Origin: Botryotinia globosa
Lineage: Eukaryota > Ascomycota > Leotiomycetes > Helotiales > Sclerotiniaceae
Length of the DNA stretch: 64,000 bases
Reading direction: 5' to 3'
NCBI GenBank assembly: GCA_014898425.1
Contig: RCSZ01000005.1
Coordinates: 1,240,001 to 1,304,000 of the forward strand
The translations under genes and the position numbers were made by a program. The notes beneath the pieces are model-generated. The model searched no databases, was not told the origin of the DNA, and worked only from the letters and a program-made list of their open reading frames with translations. Position 1 is the stretch's first letter. Each line of letters opens with the position of its first letter. This document shows positions 12,513 to 23,810 of the stretch, one piece after another.

Positions 12513-13052
12513 CATCAATATGTCAATGTGTTAGGTGTTCCCACAACGCACTCTTGACAAGCAAGGAATATAAATTACCTACGATCCTCAAAGCTATGAA
12601 GTACCAGAGAAAGGGGGGAAAGTCAAGTAGAAAGATTGGATACTCAAATACCTTTCCTAATTGAACGAAATTGGGAGTTTGTTCAGTAGCAGGAAAGTGT
12701 TCAGAATTTGTTTCGGTCTCAATCGCTTAACCTTAAATGTGAAAATACTGGATTCACTTGAGCTCAAACTCGCGTATTTATGTTTTTGTCTCTGGGGGAT
12801 AGCCATACCAAAATTTTATAGGTTCCGATGAAACTTCCAATGAAGATGTAATTTAGGCCCGAGTTAGGTACTTATCTCATCATCTTCCATAAAACTATTG
12901 AACAAGACTTTTACATCAAAACTATATAGCGTGTATATGAAATAGACAAAATATACATCACCACATTTTGCAAATCCAAAGACTCATTAATGTTTATTTA
13001 TTATTCTAAAGTTTATCAATTTCAATTACATTTCTAAAAATGCCTCTTCCCC
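12513..13052. other. Intergenic stretch, no gene seen
   Basis: About 540 bp, AT-rich towards the right. It probably includes the 3' UTR of the secreted protein gene. No conserved ORF or RNA gene is visible. Confidence 0.45.
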
Positions 13053-14684
13053 TTAATATGCTGCACTATAGCTCATTTGTCCGCACATTCCATTCGAGAT
13101 AGTGAAGGCATTGGCACTACTTGCCGACGACGAAGTATAGAATTTGTTCGTCACAATACTGTTAATGCCACAGGTTGCTCCAGGTGCGGTCAAATAACAA
13201 GCGCCGCTTTTCAAATAGATGGAACCACCGCAGCCGCCTGCAGCAGTCTGACACGCTACACAACAATCATAAGCAGATTTTGCTGTCGACGCGGAGAGGA
13301 CACTCGTGAGGAATTGAACTTGTGTGACAGGTGCTCCGTTGATGGAAGAGATCAAGTTGTTAGCGGCACAAGCGGCGTAGCTGGTGGGGGTTGTGCCGGA
13401 AACTTCACTGACGGTTTGAGTGGCTGTGAGAGTTGTTGTAGAAGTGGCCAAGACAATGCTTGAGATGGTTGAATACTCGGTAGCTATGAGAGTGGTGGAA
13501 CAATCTTCTTCCATAACACTTGTTGTTGTTGTTATGGTAGAGGTTGAAGTCTCTGTGACATAGGGGGTTGCAAGATTGGTAACCATTGCTGCAGTTTCGG
13601 TGATTGTGGTGGTAGATCCAATGTTCAAGGTGGATGTACATTCGACCGCTGCTGGGTAAGATGTGCTATGAACAAAGCCAGGCACGGAGGCAGAGCTGAT
13701 GGTTGAGTTTTCGCTTACGGGGGTGAAGCTGGCTCCGTTGGAAGGAATGACACCAGTTGGTACGTACATGGAAGGACTTGGGTCTGCACTGATAACGTGG
13801 GTGAAGCTAACTCTACTGGATGGGATGACGCCAGTTGGTGCGTACATGGAAGCACTTGGGTCTTCTAATGGTTTGATGTCGCTACTGGTAGCGGTGTCCA
13901 CAGGTTTACTGACAGATGGTGCATATCCAGAGGCAGCAATGTAGCGAGATGTGGTGTTGTAGTAATGGTGTCGAGACCAAGATTCAGATGGAGCTAATCC
14001 AGGCACTCCTGTACTTTGCTGCTCAGCTTCCGGAGCAGATTGAGAGTCGGTGGTAGTTCTTGTGAGAGACTGCAAGGTGTTTGGTCGTTGATGATTCCAC
14101 TCGCCTGACTTTGTGACAGTATAGTATACATCGTTTGAATAAACAAGAGTAGATGTGACTGTAATTGTAACGGTGAGTGGTGCCTGGGAAGGCTGGGCCG
14201 GTCCGCATTCACTACGCTTGGCTACACCAGGAACAGCCGAAGCGATTGGTGTAAAGCCATATGGAGCTGCGATGTGGACAGTTTCTGGACTTGCACTGAT
14301 TGTGGTTGTAGCAGTCTCGGTCTCGGTCTCAACAATAGCACTAGTGATAGAGGTTGTAGCGAGACAAGTTGATGTACTGTAAAACGTATCGGTAACTTGA
14401 GGAACAATGGTTGTTTCGGTGGTGGTGGCAAATTCTCCCACAGTAAGAGTACTTGCTTGAAGGGTCAGGGAAAGGGAGGGAGTATAAGTGACTATACTTG
14501 TATCAATCTGGGTTGAAGTCTCTGTCTTGGAAGATGTAAGAACACTGTATGGTGCTATTGAAGCAAATGAGGTGGTACATGACAATTGATCGTCAAGTGC
14601 TGAAGCTGGGTATGTGCCATTTGACAAAATGGTAGAAACGGCTGGAGTCGCAAGGACAACCAATGGAAGGAGCGTGGAAACCAT
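13053..14684 (-). CDS. Secreted Ser/Thr-rich protein with Cys-rich C-terminus
   Basis: A single-exon, 543-residue protein with an ATG at 14684. Residues 1-17 (MVSTLLPLVVLATPAVS) look like a signal peptide. Residues about 20-430 are Ser/Thr/Val-rich and probably heavily O-glycosylated. A short tandem duplication sits in the middle (SMYAPTGVIPSSRVSFTHV, then SMYVPTGVIPSNGASFTPV). The C-terminal 100 residues are Cys-rich: YDCCVACQ, GGCGGSIY, ACYLTAPGATC, GMCGQ. This spacing resembles the PAN/apple-like tails of fungal cell-surface proteins. No C-terminal hydrophobic GPI signal is evident, so secretion or wall association is more likely than GPI anchoring. The exact role is unknown; adhesion or wall structure is a guess. 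Confidence 0.78.
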   Translation of the reverse strand: MVSTLLPLVVLATPAVSTILSNGTYPASALDDQLSCTTSFASIAPYSVLTSSKTETSTQIDTSIVTYTPSLSLTLQASTLTVGEFATTTETTIVPQVTDTFYSTSTCLATTSITSAIVETETETATTTISASPETVHIAAPYGFTPIASAVPGVAKRSECGPAQPSQAPLTVTITVTSTLVYSNDVYYTVTKSGEWNHQRPNTLQSLTRTTTDSQSAPEAEQQSTGVPGLAPSESWSRHHYYNTTSRYIAASGYAPSVSKPVDTATSSDIKPLEDPSASMYAPTGVIPSSRVSFTHVISADPSPSMYVPTGVIPSNGASFTPVSENSTISSASVPGFVHSTSYPAAVECTSTLNIGSTTTITETAAMVTNLATPYVTETSTSTITTTTSVMEEDCSTTLIATEYSTISSIVLATSTTTLTATQTVSEVSGTTPTSYAACAANNLISSINGAPVTQVQFLTSVLSASTAKSAYDCCVACQTAAGGCGGSIYLKSGACYLTAPGATCGINSIVTNKFYTSSSASSANAFTISNGMCGQMSYSAAY

Positions 14685-16269
14685 TATAAAGATTATTGTG
14701 CTTGACTCTGAGAAATAAAAGAAGGATTCAAGAGTCTACGATATCGATTCAAAAAACCCTTGGGAAGATGGGAAACCACTGAAATAAGTACTTTTCGAAG
14801 GTCTACCTCCGTGCTGGGACATACCAGAAGAACTTATGCATTCGGATATGTCCGGGGATGATGGACCCAAAGAGAGCTTCTCATCAAGTTTGGACCGCAG
14901 AGAAACAGTATTGAAGGCTGAATGCTGCTGTCAATATCAATAGCTTGAACTGTGGGGTTCTGAGCCGTGGCACTAGGCCTTAATCAGCAGCGCGTAGGTT
15001 TTCTTATCCAGATGAATGGAGAGAAGGAGGCCTCTGCGGCTGCACATTTTTAGATGACCTTGATAGAAATAAGGTACTGGTAGGGTTTCCCAGATCTATA
15101 CACCATGGTCAAAGTTTTGCTTCATTGGAGAAAGAGTCAGAAAGTGGGTATGGAGAAATTGAACCCCTGATCTAAGATCTTCAAGCAAAACAGATTCATG
15201 TCTCTAGATCTATTTGAGCTTAAACAGACTACCGTAGCGTGAAGCTTAACTGCCCTTGGTATCAACGCAATTCAAGAGCTTTCCCACGCGCAGGGTTAGG
15301 TAAACGTGTTAGATTACTTGTGAGCAATCTAGATCTAAAAAGACTGAAAGGTCGGTACTGCACGTACCACAATGGAACGATGAGATAGCAAAAATAGGCA
15401 TTCGAACACATAAGCGAGCTGAAAGCAGATTACTTTCGCTTCTTCTATCCTGTTCGTCGGAAATGTAGACTGTAGTGGACTTTGCAGTTGATAATATCCA
15501 CCAATCCATGGATGCCGCTGAGTATTTCTGAAGTAGCTAGCTAGTAAACGAACCGCGAGAGAACAACGTGGGAGAAATTCATATGATTGGATACCGTGGA
15601 ATAAAACTGGGCTCACGGGCCGTGCCTGCAGCCTGTGATCTTTCAAGCTGTTCCCACAATTTTCAGAAAAGCCAATCATGATCTTCGTTGAGTTGATATG
15701 GAAATATCTCTGTCAAAGTATAACTTTATAACTTCTCACAGGAAAGACGGGAAGTATGAGGACTATAAAATGAAGGCATTCAGACTGTACAATGATCCGA
15801 AAAGGAGGAATCGATGAAGTAGTCAGATCTCTCCTAGCACTAACCCTAACTGGGCCTAGCTACTCCTGCTCTCATGCATTAGAGTTTTCTTCCTGCTCAA
15901 TGGTAATACAAACCATTCACACATGATGTGAAATAGTGATTCATTCATTGATGAATAACAAATTAAAGTTCAGATCAACTCGAATATTGGGAATAGCTTC
16001 ATATTCCCTACTTCGTTTACCCCCTCTTACCGCCTTTTGTCCATCTTTCAAACGGTTAATCGTCATAGATGTACATCCCTTTTCAACGTCAAGAGATGTA
16101 CGTTTTTTCCCAATTCCTCACACAATTTCCTTACAGTTTTTCTACCCACACTCTTGCGTTGTTTAAATAATATCGTATAGTAACATTGAACATCTTCAAC
16201 GCCATTTTTTACATCTTCTACAACCATTTACTTTCTTAGGGTATAGTATATTGATCTTCTATTTCGTTC
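14685..16269. other. Intergenic stretch, no gene supported
   Basis: About 1.6 kb upstream of the secreted protein gene and downstream of the dehydratase gene. One 114-residue minus-strand ORF (15335-15679) has an ATG but no recognisable domain. The stretch probably holds a long promoter on its left side and a 3' UTR on its right. Confidence 0.45.
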
Positions 16270-17912
16270 TCATCTATACTTTTCATACCCAATCTCCTCT
16301 CTGATCCTTGCCTCTACTTTCTCTATCGTGGTACTATCATACACATCCTCTACTTTCTTTCCTTCCTTGAATACAAGCTTCTCGTGCTTTGTTGCCTCCT
16401 CCCTTGTCATACAGACCAAGTCTCTTGCCCTAACCTTGCTTACTTTCTGTCCCTCAACACTTGAATCCAGAGTACTTCCTTCTTCAGGTTTTCTCCACCT
16501 CGTCAATGATAATCTTGTTGATACCCCACTCAATGCCGATTTTCCCTTGTAAACTTCCTCAACTATGTATCCCACATCGGCAGATGTTAATGGGACCTTC
16601 AGTCCCTGTGCATCTTCATGTTCAGTGGTAGCACGTGCTAGCTTTTCTTCAAATCCTTGAAGTTGGGCGAGTATTCCGTCATACATCTTGTCTCGACCTT
16701 TGGCTGGAACGTATTCACACGGATAGCCTGTGATTTGAAGGATCAAATGGTTGGCGACTACATATCCAAAGACAGCAGGCATAGTGCCTAAAACTGGCAG
16801 TATTCGTACGCGGAAATCAGGTAATACACCAAGATCGCCAACTGAACCTTTCTTGAATTCCTCCTCCGGTAAAGGTAATAGTTGCGCCTTTCCTGGTCCA
16901 GGCTTTTCTGTTGAATATACTACATTGATACCAGATGTGATTCCTAGTAAACGGAGTCTTCTTCGAGTGGAGCGAGAGAGTGGATCATCGGTACTAGCAG
17001 AGATATCTCCAACGAAGACTCTGGTGGGGTCTGATTTGCATCCTGCGCCCATAGAGGAAATCACTGGTAATTTGTTTTTATAACAGTATTCCAGCAATTC
17101 CACTTTACTATCGATATTATCAATAGCATCTACAATATAGTCCGGTTTTCTACCATCCCATTCCTCAAGGAGGGAGTCCGCGGCTTTGGCATGGAAAAGT
17201 TCGTTTCTTAAATCGAAATTTACCCATGGGGCAATTTGTTGTAGACGGTTCTTCAAACATCCCACTTTCGGTGTACCAACATCTGCGAGCGTCGCAACAG
17301 CGTGTCTGTTAAGAGACGAGAGAGTAACTTGGTCGAAATCGATAAGACGTATATGTGAAACACCTGAGCGCGCAAGAGCGGCCGTGCAATGCGATCCAAC
17401 ACCTCCACAACCAACCACAACCACAAATGCTGAGCGTAACTTTTGCAACCCATCATCCTTTAAGAAGACTCGATTTCGGGCCAATTGTTCTAAAATGAGT
17501 TCTGCACAAATCAGTAATGCTCATAGGCTCTTGTAGAAGAAATCGAAAGTACCATCATCGTAATCGCCTCTTCTCGCTCTCTCCGCCAATGCAGCGCCCC
17601 TCTCATCTTCTTTACTCATGCCCGTACCCTTGGGCGCAATCCCCATATCCGTAAGCTTCACTTCTCTCGTCAGTATAAGCACTTGGATACAATCTCACTC
17701 GGTTGCCAGATGGCAGATCTAGAACATACCAAATCAGCATGATGATCTCGTCCCAAACTAGGTATCGAGCTCTTTAGATCTTCCACTTTCTCCTGTCTTC
17801 TCAGGGCTTGGTAACTAAAAATTGCACCTGCAACTACCGCACCGGATACAAGCGCAGTGGCTGTAAATTGCGCTTGTGAGGAATTTCCCACGCGATTGAT
17901 TAAGTTCGACAT
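16270..17912 (-). CDS. tRNA threonylcarbamoyladenosine dehydratase (TcdA/Tcd-type)
   Basis: A ThiF/E1-like enzyme that uses ATP to cyclise t6A at position 37 of ANN-decoding tRNAs to ct6A. In yeast, Tcd1 and Tcd2 sit on the mitochondrial outer membrane. Exons are 17912-17730, 17655-17553 and 17501-16270 (505 residues). Residues about 14-37 form one hydrophobic segment that fits an N-terminal anchor. The nucleotide-binding motif VVGCGGVGSHC follows the third exon start, then RLIDFDQVTLSSLNRH, VDAIDNIDSK and SSMGAGCKSDPTR, all typical of the TcdA branch. The first intron acceptor was chosen by phase (gtatgt donor, ttatactgac branch) and is the least certain boundary. The symbol cannot be set between the TCD1 and TCD2 paralogues. 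Confidence 0.88.
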
Positions 17913-18257
17913 TGTGGATTACAATTGTCTGTCGTGAGAGAAACAAAATCGTTGGTCTTCGTAATCTTCGTAATCGTAATGATGGAACTAGGCTATGTCA
18001 CGAAGGTGCCTATTCCCAACTATACACAAGCCATTGTAGAATTTATTGCATGTTATTATCGCCGTCGTTTACATGAAACTTTTTTTGAAATTCACAAAAA
18101 GTTGACGGCAATCTCCGTCGCGGGGTGCCCCGGGTATTGATTGGTGCGATATGACATAACCTTAAGGAGGGGCGGATGGATATCAGTAAATCATTCAGCT
18201 AATTGTCTTATGCTCTTGTATTCGTGAGATGACAAGTAAACATTACAGTATTTCACT
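17913..18257. promoter_or_regulatory. Divergent promoter region, dehydratase / glyoxalase-fold gene
   Basis: A 345-bp spacer separates the start codons of the minus-strand dehydratase and the plus-strand glyoxalase-like gene, so it must hold both promoters. I see no specific factor site that I can name. Confidence 0.5.
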
Positions 18258-18802
18258 ATGTCCATATTCACAAGAAGGATTCCGGAGTTGATCAACCATA
18301 CCAATCTTCAACACATTCGAAACATGACTTCTATACCAGCAGCACACATCAAATCTCTCGACCACCTCGTCTTGACTGTCGCCTCCATACCCCGCTCTAC
18401 CCAATGGTATAAGGCGAATCTTGGCATGCAAGCAGAGCAATTCGTCTCAAGTTCCACACCAGACATCATTCGTCATTCGCTTCTTTTTGGTTCGCAGAAG
18501 ATAAATCTACATCAACTCGGAAAGGTAGCTTTGCATCAATGCCCTTCTTGGAATACACCGCGCTGAAATCCATTTAGGAATTCGAGCCCAAAGCTCAAAA
18601 TGTGAAAGATGGAAGCGCAGATTTGTGCTTCATAACGGACGACAATGTGAAAGATGTTCGCCAACGTCTAATAGATGCAGGTGTGGAGATGGTCGATTTG
18701 AGCCCGCAGAAAACTGACGAGGGAATTGTGATACGCACTGGTGCTCAAGGCAAGCTGAGAAGTGTTTATTGTAGAGATCCCGATGGGAATTTGATCGAGT
18801 AG
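18258..18802 (+). CDS. Glyoxalase/VOC-superfamily protein
   Basis: A small vicinal-oxygen-chelate (glyoxalase I/bleomycin-resistance fold) protein, possibly a metal-dependent lyase or dioxygenase. Exons 18258-18524 and 18578-18802 join in frame (163 residues). The start of the fold is LDHLVLTVASIPRSTQWY, with the typical metal-ligand His, and the end is VYCRDPDGNLIE, with the typical ligand Glu, followed by a stop. The first 22 residues are basic (MSIFTRRIPELINHTNLQHI), which may target mitochondria; a second start at residue 23 (MTSIPAAHIK) would give a cytosolic form. A donor-like gtaggt overlaps the stop, so a short extra 3' exon ending around 18.9 kb is possible. The substrate is not predictable. 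Confidence 0.8.
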
Positions 18803-19052
18803 GTTAATATCTTCCTTGAACTAATGGAGCATATATTGATGACTATCGAAGAATATCTAACTATATCTAAAACCTCCTATAAAGGATTGGCGTGGAAATT
18901 GAACCTTTCTTTCAAATTGGGTATATGGCGCCTTGTTACTTTTCCGACCAAGTCCTCATGAATCATCATTATGCAGTTTGTATCCAATATCTGACCAAAA
19001 ACGCCGCAACGAAAACCCTCAAAAATGAAATGAAATGGTGGGAGACATGTCA

Positions 19053-21528
19053 CTATCCTCTGAGATTTATAAGTTTATCCCTTTCAGCTTGTAGCTGTTT
19101 GCTTGCTTCCTCTAGCCGAGCTTTGTCTTCGACATGTGCAAAATCTCCTGCCAGAAACTTTTCTTTTTGTGTCAAGTTTACATGCCTTTCGGAAGACTGC
19201 AACGAGTCTCTCATCGCCCAGGCTCGACTGGTAGCTTCGACATTGAGTGTGAGAAGTTCTCGTGCCTCTTCTTCTGATGTGGGCACAGGCATTGCAGTTA
19301 TGTCAATAGGTGAAAATGGTGGCGAAACGTCGTATAGATCTCCGTCTTGAGCATTCAACGATTCATTCTCTGAAATGGAAGACACAGCAGATTCAGAGTC
19401 ATCAACAAGGTCAACAGCGGTAGCTTCCAAAGACTCTGTAGTGTCTTGGGCCATCCGACTCGCTGGGCTAATTTGTGTTTCAGCTACGAGGGAAGCATGT
19501 TTCAACCCCGCTCTTACTATATTTCGAAGTAGTCTTCCTTCATTTTTAATATAGGCCCCGTAGAATGACTTATCGATCATTGCTGCCGCATGAAGATCCT
19601 CGAGATTCTCGAGAAGGGAGAGAATCCGGAGGCAGACAGCACTTTTTGCTGCCTGTTTTGCTTTCTCGGCTTCAACAATACGCTCTTTTGTGCTAACGTG
19701 TGCGGGTAGTTCAAAGATCTCTTCTGGGACCGTATCTTGTGGATCGTCACCCTTACTCAAGGCCCATCCATGTTGACCCGAGACATCGTGAAGTGTAAGA
19801 CCTATAATGGTATTCGAAATGTCATTTATCTTATTTCTAAAGTCAGGAGCAAAATCACAGACACCAATATGAGTTTGGGGTGGACTAGGCATCAATCTCA
19901 AGCAGTCAATCAGTTCCTTCAGACTGCGCTTCGATGATGGTTTAGGGGAAAGAGGAGAAACACCCAATTCGTTGTACACTAGCATGAGCCAGCCTAGATT
20001 TGTGGCGTCGCAAGTATGGGATCCTCTTGGGCATCGTACCGTGGAAAGCTCAAGTGATCCTACATGAACTGATCTTTCTGCGCTCTGCCTTGGTGGCTGA
20101 AGGTATTCGTTTATAACACTCGCACAATAATCAAGGATTTGTTCCATGTATATTGCCCTGCGTGTTCTGATCGTGTTCTTGATAGCTTGTGGCCAAAGTC
20201 TTTGACCTTGACTCTCATCGTCGCCATCTTTCGAGTTTAAAATGATGTTCCTAGAGATACGCGTGAACAGATCTCTTGCGCCAAATGTATACGCGATAAG
20301 GAGAAGTTCTTCAGGATTGCTTTCAGCGGCTTGAGATTCCCATTGAGGTAGCCATTGATACTCCACTTGTAACTCTACTGGCGATGTGCACCTGTACCTT
20401 AAGCATACATCTGCAATACTGACGAAAACTGGAAAATCAATATCTTCCCGTGGAAGAAGCCTTTGGGTGTGTCCATGTATAGCGTGGAAGAGAAGTGCCA
20501 GTGCCTCATGGCTGTTAGGCTCCATCTGTGGCATACGATACACGTTTACTCCAATGCCGTCCTTTCCAAAGATCTTGGTTGGTGCTTTGGGGAGATCTTT
20601 CATCATATCTGGCGGAATCATTGGTCCAGGACAGAGCATTTGAGAGAATAACGGTGAAACATCGTCTGCGCTCAAGAAATGGGACGACACACGAAATCTG
20701 ATAACCGGAAGATTATCCGAGGGGCGATTTGCAAATTCTAAGATTGTGTCTCCATTTTTATAAATAATAGATTCACGAACGACTCTATTTGGTGTATGAC
20801 CTGTGTCGAACAAGCTTTCCGTCTCTTCAATATCATGCTTCAGTTTATCGAAGTTCAAGGATCGTATCTTGTACTTTTCGAAGAATTCAGGCTTTTCCGA
20901 CTTCACCCTACGAACACTTGTATCTCGCCATTTTGTAATAACACTTTTCCGATGCTCCTTATCTGCTAAGAAGATTTCAAGCTGGCGTTGAGATGCATCG
21001 GGCTCGTAGGCAGCATACGTTACTTCAAGAGAAGTACGAAGGGTAGTGGCAAGTTTTTCCTGGAAGGCTTTATAATCACAAATAGCTGATAGCCACGAGT
21101 TATTGATTTGAAATGGTAGAGATCCATCGTCAAATGATCCACTACTGAGAGATGATCGCGTATCTAACGGGCCTATGCTGGATTCGAATGATGGATTTCG
21201 AGCATGATGCTCTTCTAAATGAGTTATTGCATTTAGTTTCATGAACAAATAGAATGAAGTTATAAATAGGGTGTGAATTATATTATTGAAGGACTTACGC
21301 GATTTCTCGATCAATTTTCGACAATGTTCCAGAGATTCCTCTCTCTGTCTTTTGTAAACCTCCCAGGCGGCATCTATATTTTTAGGTTCCGGTCCCACCA
21401 GTGCTCTACGCACCTTCCTCACATTTTCCTGCAATTGAATATAATTAGGATCATGTAATGCGCCGATGAAGAGATCTTGCGATATATTGGATTTTGTTAA
21501 TTCGATTTCCGGGAGAATAACGGGCGAG
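19053..21528 (-). CDS. BTB/POZ-like domain protein
   Basis: A large hypothetical protein with a fungal BTB-like core. The stretches FRVSSHFLSADDVSPLFSQM and ALALLFHAIHGHTQ, then VFVSIADVCLRYRC, follow the order of fungal BTB proteins that bind partners through this fold. The N-terminal part is basic and helical (ENVRKVRRALVGPEPK) and the C-terminal tail is acidic and coiled-coil (KARLEEASKQLQAERDKL). A clear intron, 21298-21215 (gtaagt donor, atttag acceptor), lies in the N-terminal part; it is 84 nt with no stop, so retention would keep the frame. The frame is open upstream to 21554 without an ATG. An acceptor-like ttag at 21529-21530 suggests another 5' exon that I could not place. The gene converges on the glyoxalase-fold gene. 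Confidence 0.7.
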
Positions 21529-21554
21529 CTAACGATTAGATCGCTGTGCGGGGG

Positions 21555-22423
21555 CTACGGAGATGTTAACGAAATGAAGGGGTTCATAGAACGCAAAGGT
21601 GGATATTTCGGAACGTACATCAAGCATTAACCCAGAACCACCATTTATGGTAGGTTCGTCTCTCGCGGCAGTGACATTTGTTCTCCTCCCGGGCCAGAGT
21701 GAAAAGCGACCTGGCTTTGGATGCAAGTGGGAATTCAAACCACTCGCATGCGATTGCTGTCGCCCCATTCGCGACATTGTGATGTGGAACTTGTCGGGTT
21801 TCCTGCGAACAGTGTGTCGACGTCGGGTTTCTTGTTGATCATTATGGACGGCGCCGTAGAGGATTACAATGATATCTCAATATATGTAAGGCTGTTGACA
21901 AGACATTCTCTTGCTAAGGCAGTGTAATGCCAAGGTCTGGACCAAAGATTTGTGGAGAGGCTGAGCGGATCAGTTTGCGGGGTGAGAATAGTTCATGTGG
22001 TTGAGGTGGCTCGTGCTCGTGCCACAAATACATGCTCCATCGATAGGTAACGCAATGTACCAGTGTATGAAGGGGGAATTCGAGAAGAAGTGTTGAGCGC
22101 GATATTGAGAGCATTGTCTTGACAGCATGTTATCTCGATCGTTTTCGTTGAAGAACGTCATGTATAAGCATGGCCGCTGTCCGCAGTCCGCACTCCTTAT
22201 TCGGTCAGTGACTCATTCATGTACACCAGAGGCATAAGATCAAGCAATCGCAGATTACTCGATTTGATCGTGCCCTTTACAACAGTCTCAAAATCATTGT
22301 TGTTCTTGGAGTCTTGCAAGTAGGAAAGCAAAACGTTCAATACGGCAACAATTACCTTTACTATTCTCACGTCAAAGTCTACAGACGCAACAATGGCGGA
22401 ATCGGGGTACCACAAAAATTAGT
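21555..22423. other. Intergenic stretch with unplaced 5' exon
   Basis: About 870 bp. The first exon and promoter of the BTB-like gene should lie here. An 82-residue minus-strand ORF from an ATG at 21777 with a gtacgt donor is a candidate, but its phase does not match the acceptor at 21529-21530. Confidence 0.4.
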
Positions 22424-23700
22424 AAAGCTTGATTGGAGAACTGGCGAAGGTGGTGGACACTGAGTGTTCAAGTACCATATCAGTTTTGCATGCTTTGTTG
22501 ATTCTTTCTGGCAGACTTGTCAGGATAGCGGTTTCACTAGCTGCTCTGACCGGAACTCCTCTCCTAATTACCAATGTCAGAGGTAACAGGTAAAGCTTTT
22601 ATCTATAAATTTAACCCGATACGTTAACTCATAAGTAAAGATTGGGCAAAAGGAATGGCGGTTTAAAGGCACAGCACGTTTCTGCGATACAATGGCTCGC
22701 GAAAATTACGTCCGGCGAGACAACTGGATGTTTCGTTGGAAGCAAGACGATTGAGTTTAAGCCCAACTCTCTCCGTCATTATACCATCGATAGAGATATC
22801 AAGATTGATGCACATTCTGCATCTAGCATCCTACTTGTACTTCAGGCAATTCTTCCTGTCGTGCTATTTGCAAATGATGCCGCGGCCCTTCCGATCAAGC
22901 TTTCAATTAAAGGAGGGACTAATGGAAGTTTCTCACTATCATATGAGTATCTCGATTAAGTACTATTACCAACTCTCGAAAGGTTCGGTATTTATGTAGA
23001 GCGAGAACTCAAAGTTAGAGGATGGTCACATGGTCCATTGAAACTGGGCCATGCTGAGTTCAAAATACATCCCATACCTTTCGGCCAGTCTCTGAAAGTC
23101 CCAAATTGGCCAACTGAACGCGGAAGCGTAACGGAAATCGATATCTCAATCCTAGTACCTGAGACGCTTCAGGAACCGCTTGAAACTGCTCTGGCTACAA
23201 CCATTAAGCAACGCTTTCCTGAAGTAAAGATCAATATTGTTTTAAGAGAGAATACGCATCGGATATACACACTTTTAGTCGCTCATACCTCTACCGGATT
23301 AGTATTTGGGCGCGACTGGCTGTACGATAGAAAGACAAAGGATAGAACTGCAGAAGACATATCGATTGAGATAGCAGGGAAGGTTGTTGGAGATCTTGAT
23401 TCCGAGTTTTAAAAAAAAGGTTTAGTAGATGAGTATCTTCAAGATCAACTGATTTGTCTTCAAGCACTTGCTGACGGTCGATCAACAATTTTGGGACATG
23501 AGCTCTCGTCTGATCCAAAAAGTCGTCCCGATCGTACGGACGAACCTTTTGGGGATGGGAGTAATCATACCACCACAGCTAGATGGGTTGCTAGTCAAAT
23601 GCTTTCATTATTGAAGTGGTATAATAACGGGCAAACATGTGAGGGAATTGGTTGGAAAATCAATGACCGCAATTGTACTATGTCATCTGATGATTCTTGA
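22424..23700 (+). pseudogene. Decayed RNA 3'-terminal phosphate cyclase (RtcA-type)
   Basis: This reads as an RNA 3'-phosphate cyclase, the enzyme that makes 2',3'-cyclic phosphate RNA ends. KLDWRTGEGGGQ starts at 22424, LVRIAVSLAALTGTPLL follows at 22515, then RNGGLKAQHVSAIQWLA and LQAILPVVLF. The late part carries IKIDAHSASSILLV, IKGGTN, then RFGIYVERELKVRGWSHGP and GLVDEYLQDQL. Three lesions are visible. The first intron (22460-22514) starts CTGAGT where GTGAGT is expected. An in-frame TAA follows YEYLD at 22957-22959. A second in-frame TAA follows GDLDSEF at 23410-23412. The frame is otherwise unbroken through all three blocks (22641-23700), so decay is recent. The start codon region is also off frame. 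Confidence 0.82.
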
Positions 23701-23810
23701 TAGATTTTATCAATTTATTGTCAAAAACAGAATTATCAAATGATACCATCCATCCACTCGATAGTTGTATTATTGCTTTAGTCCTATATCCAGAGCATTG
23801 CTGTCTGCAG

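Noticed and set aside
15335..15679. 114-residue minus-strand ORF with ATG
   Set aside because: No motif, no neighbours in the same frame, and no splice pattern; it is probably chance in a 1.6-kb spacer.
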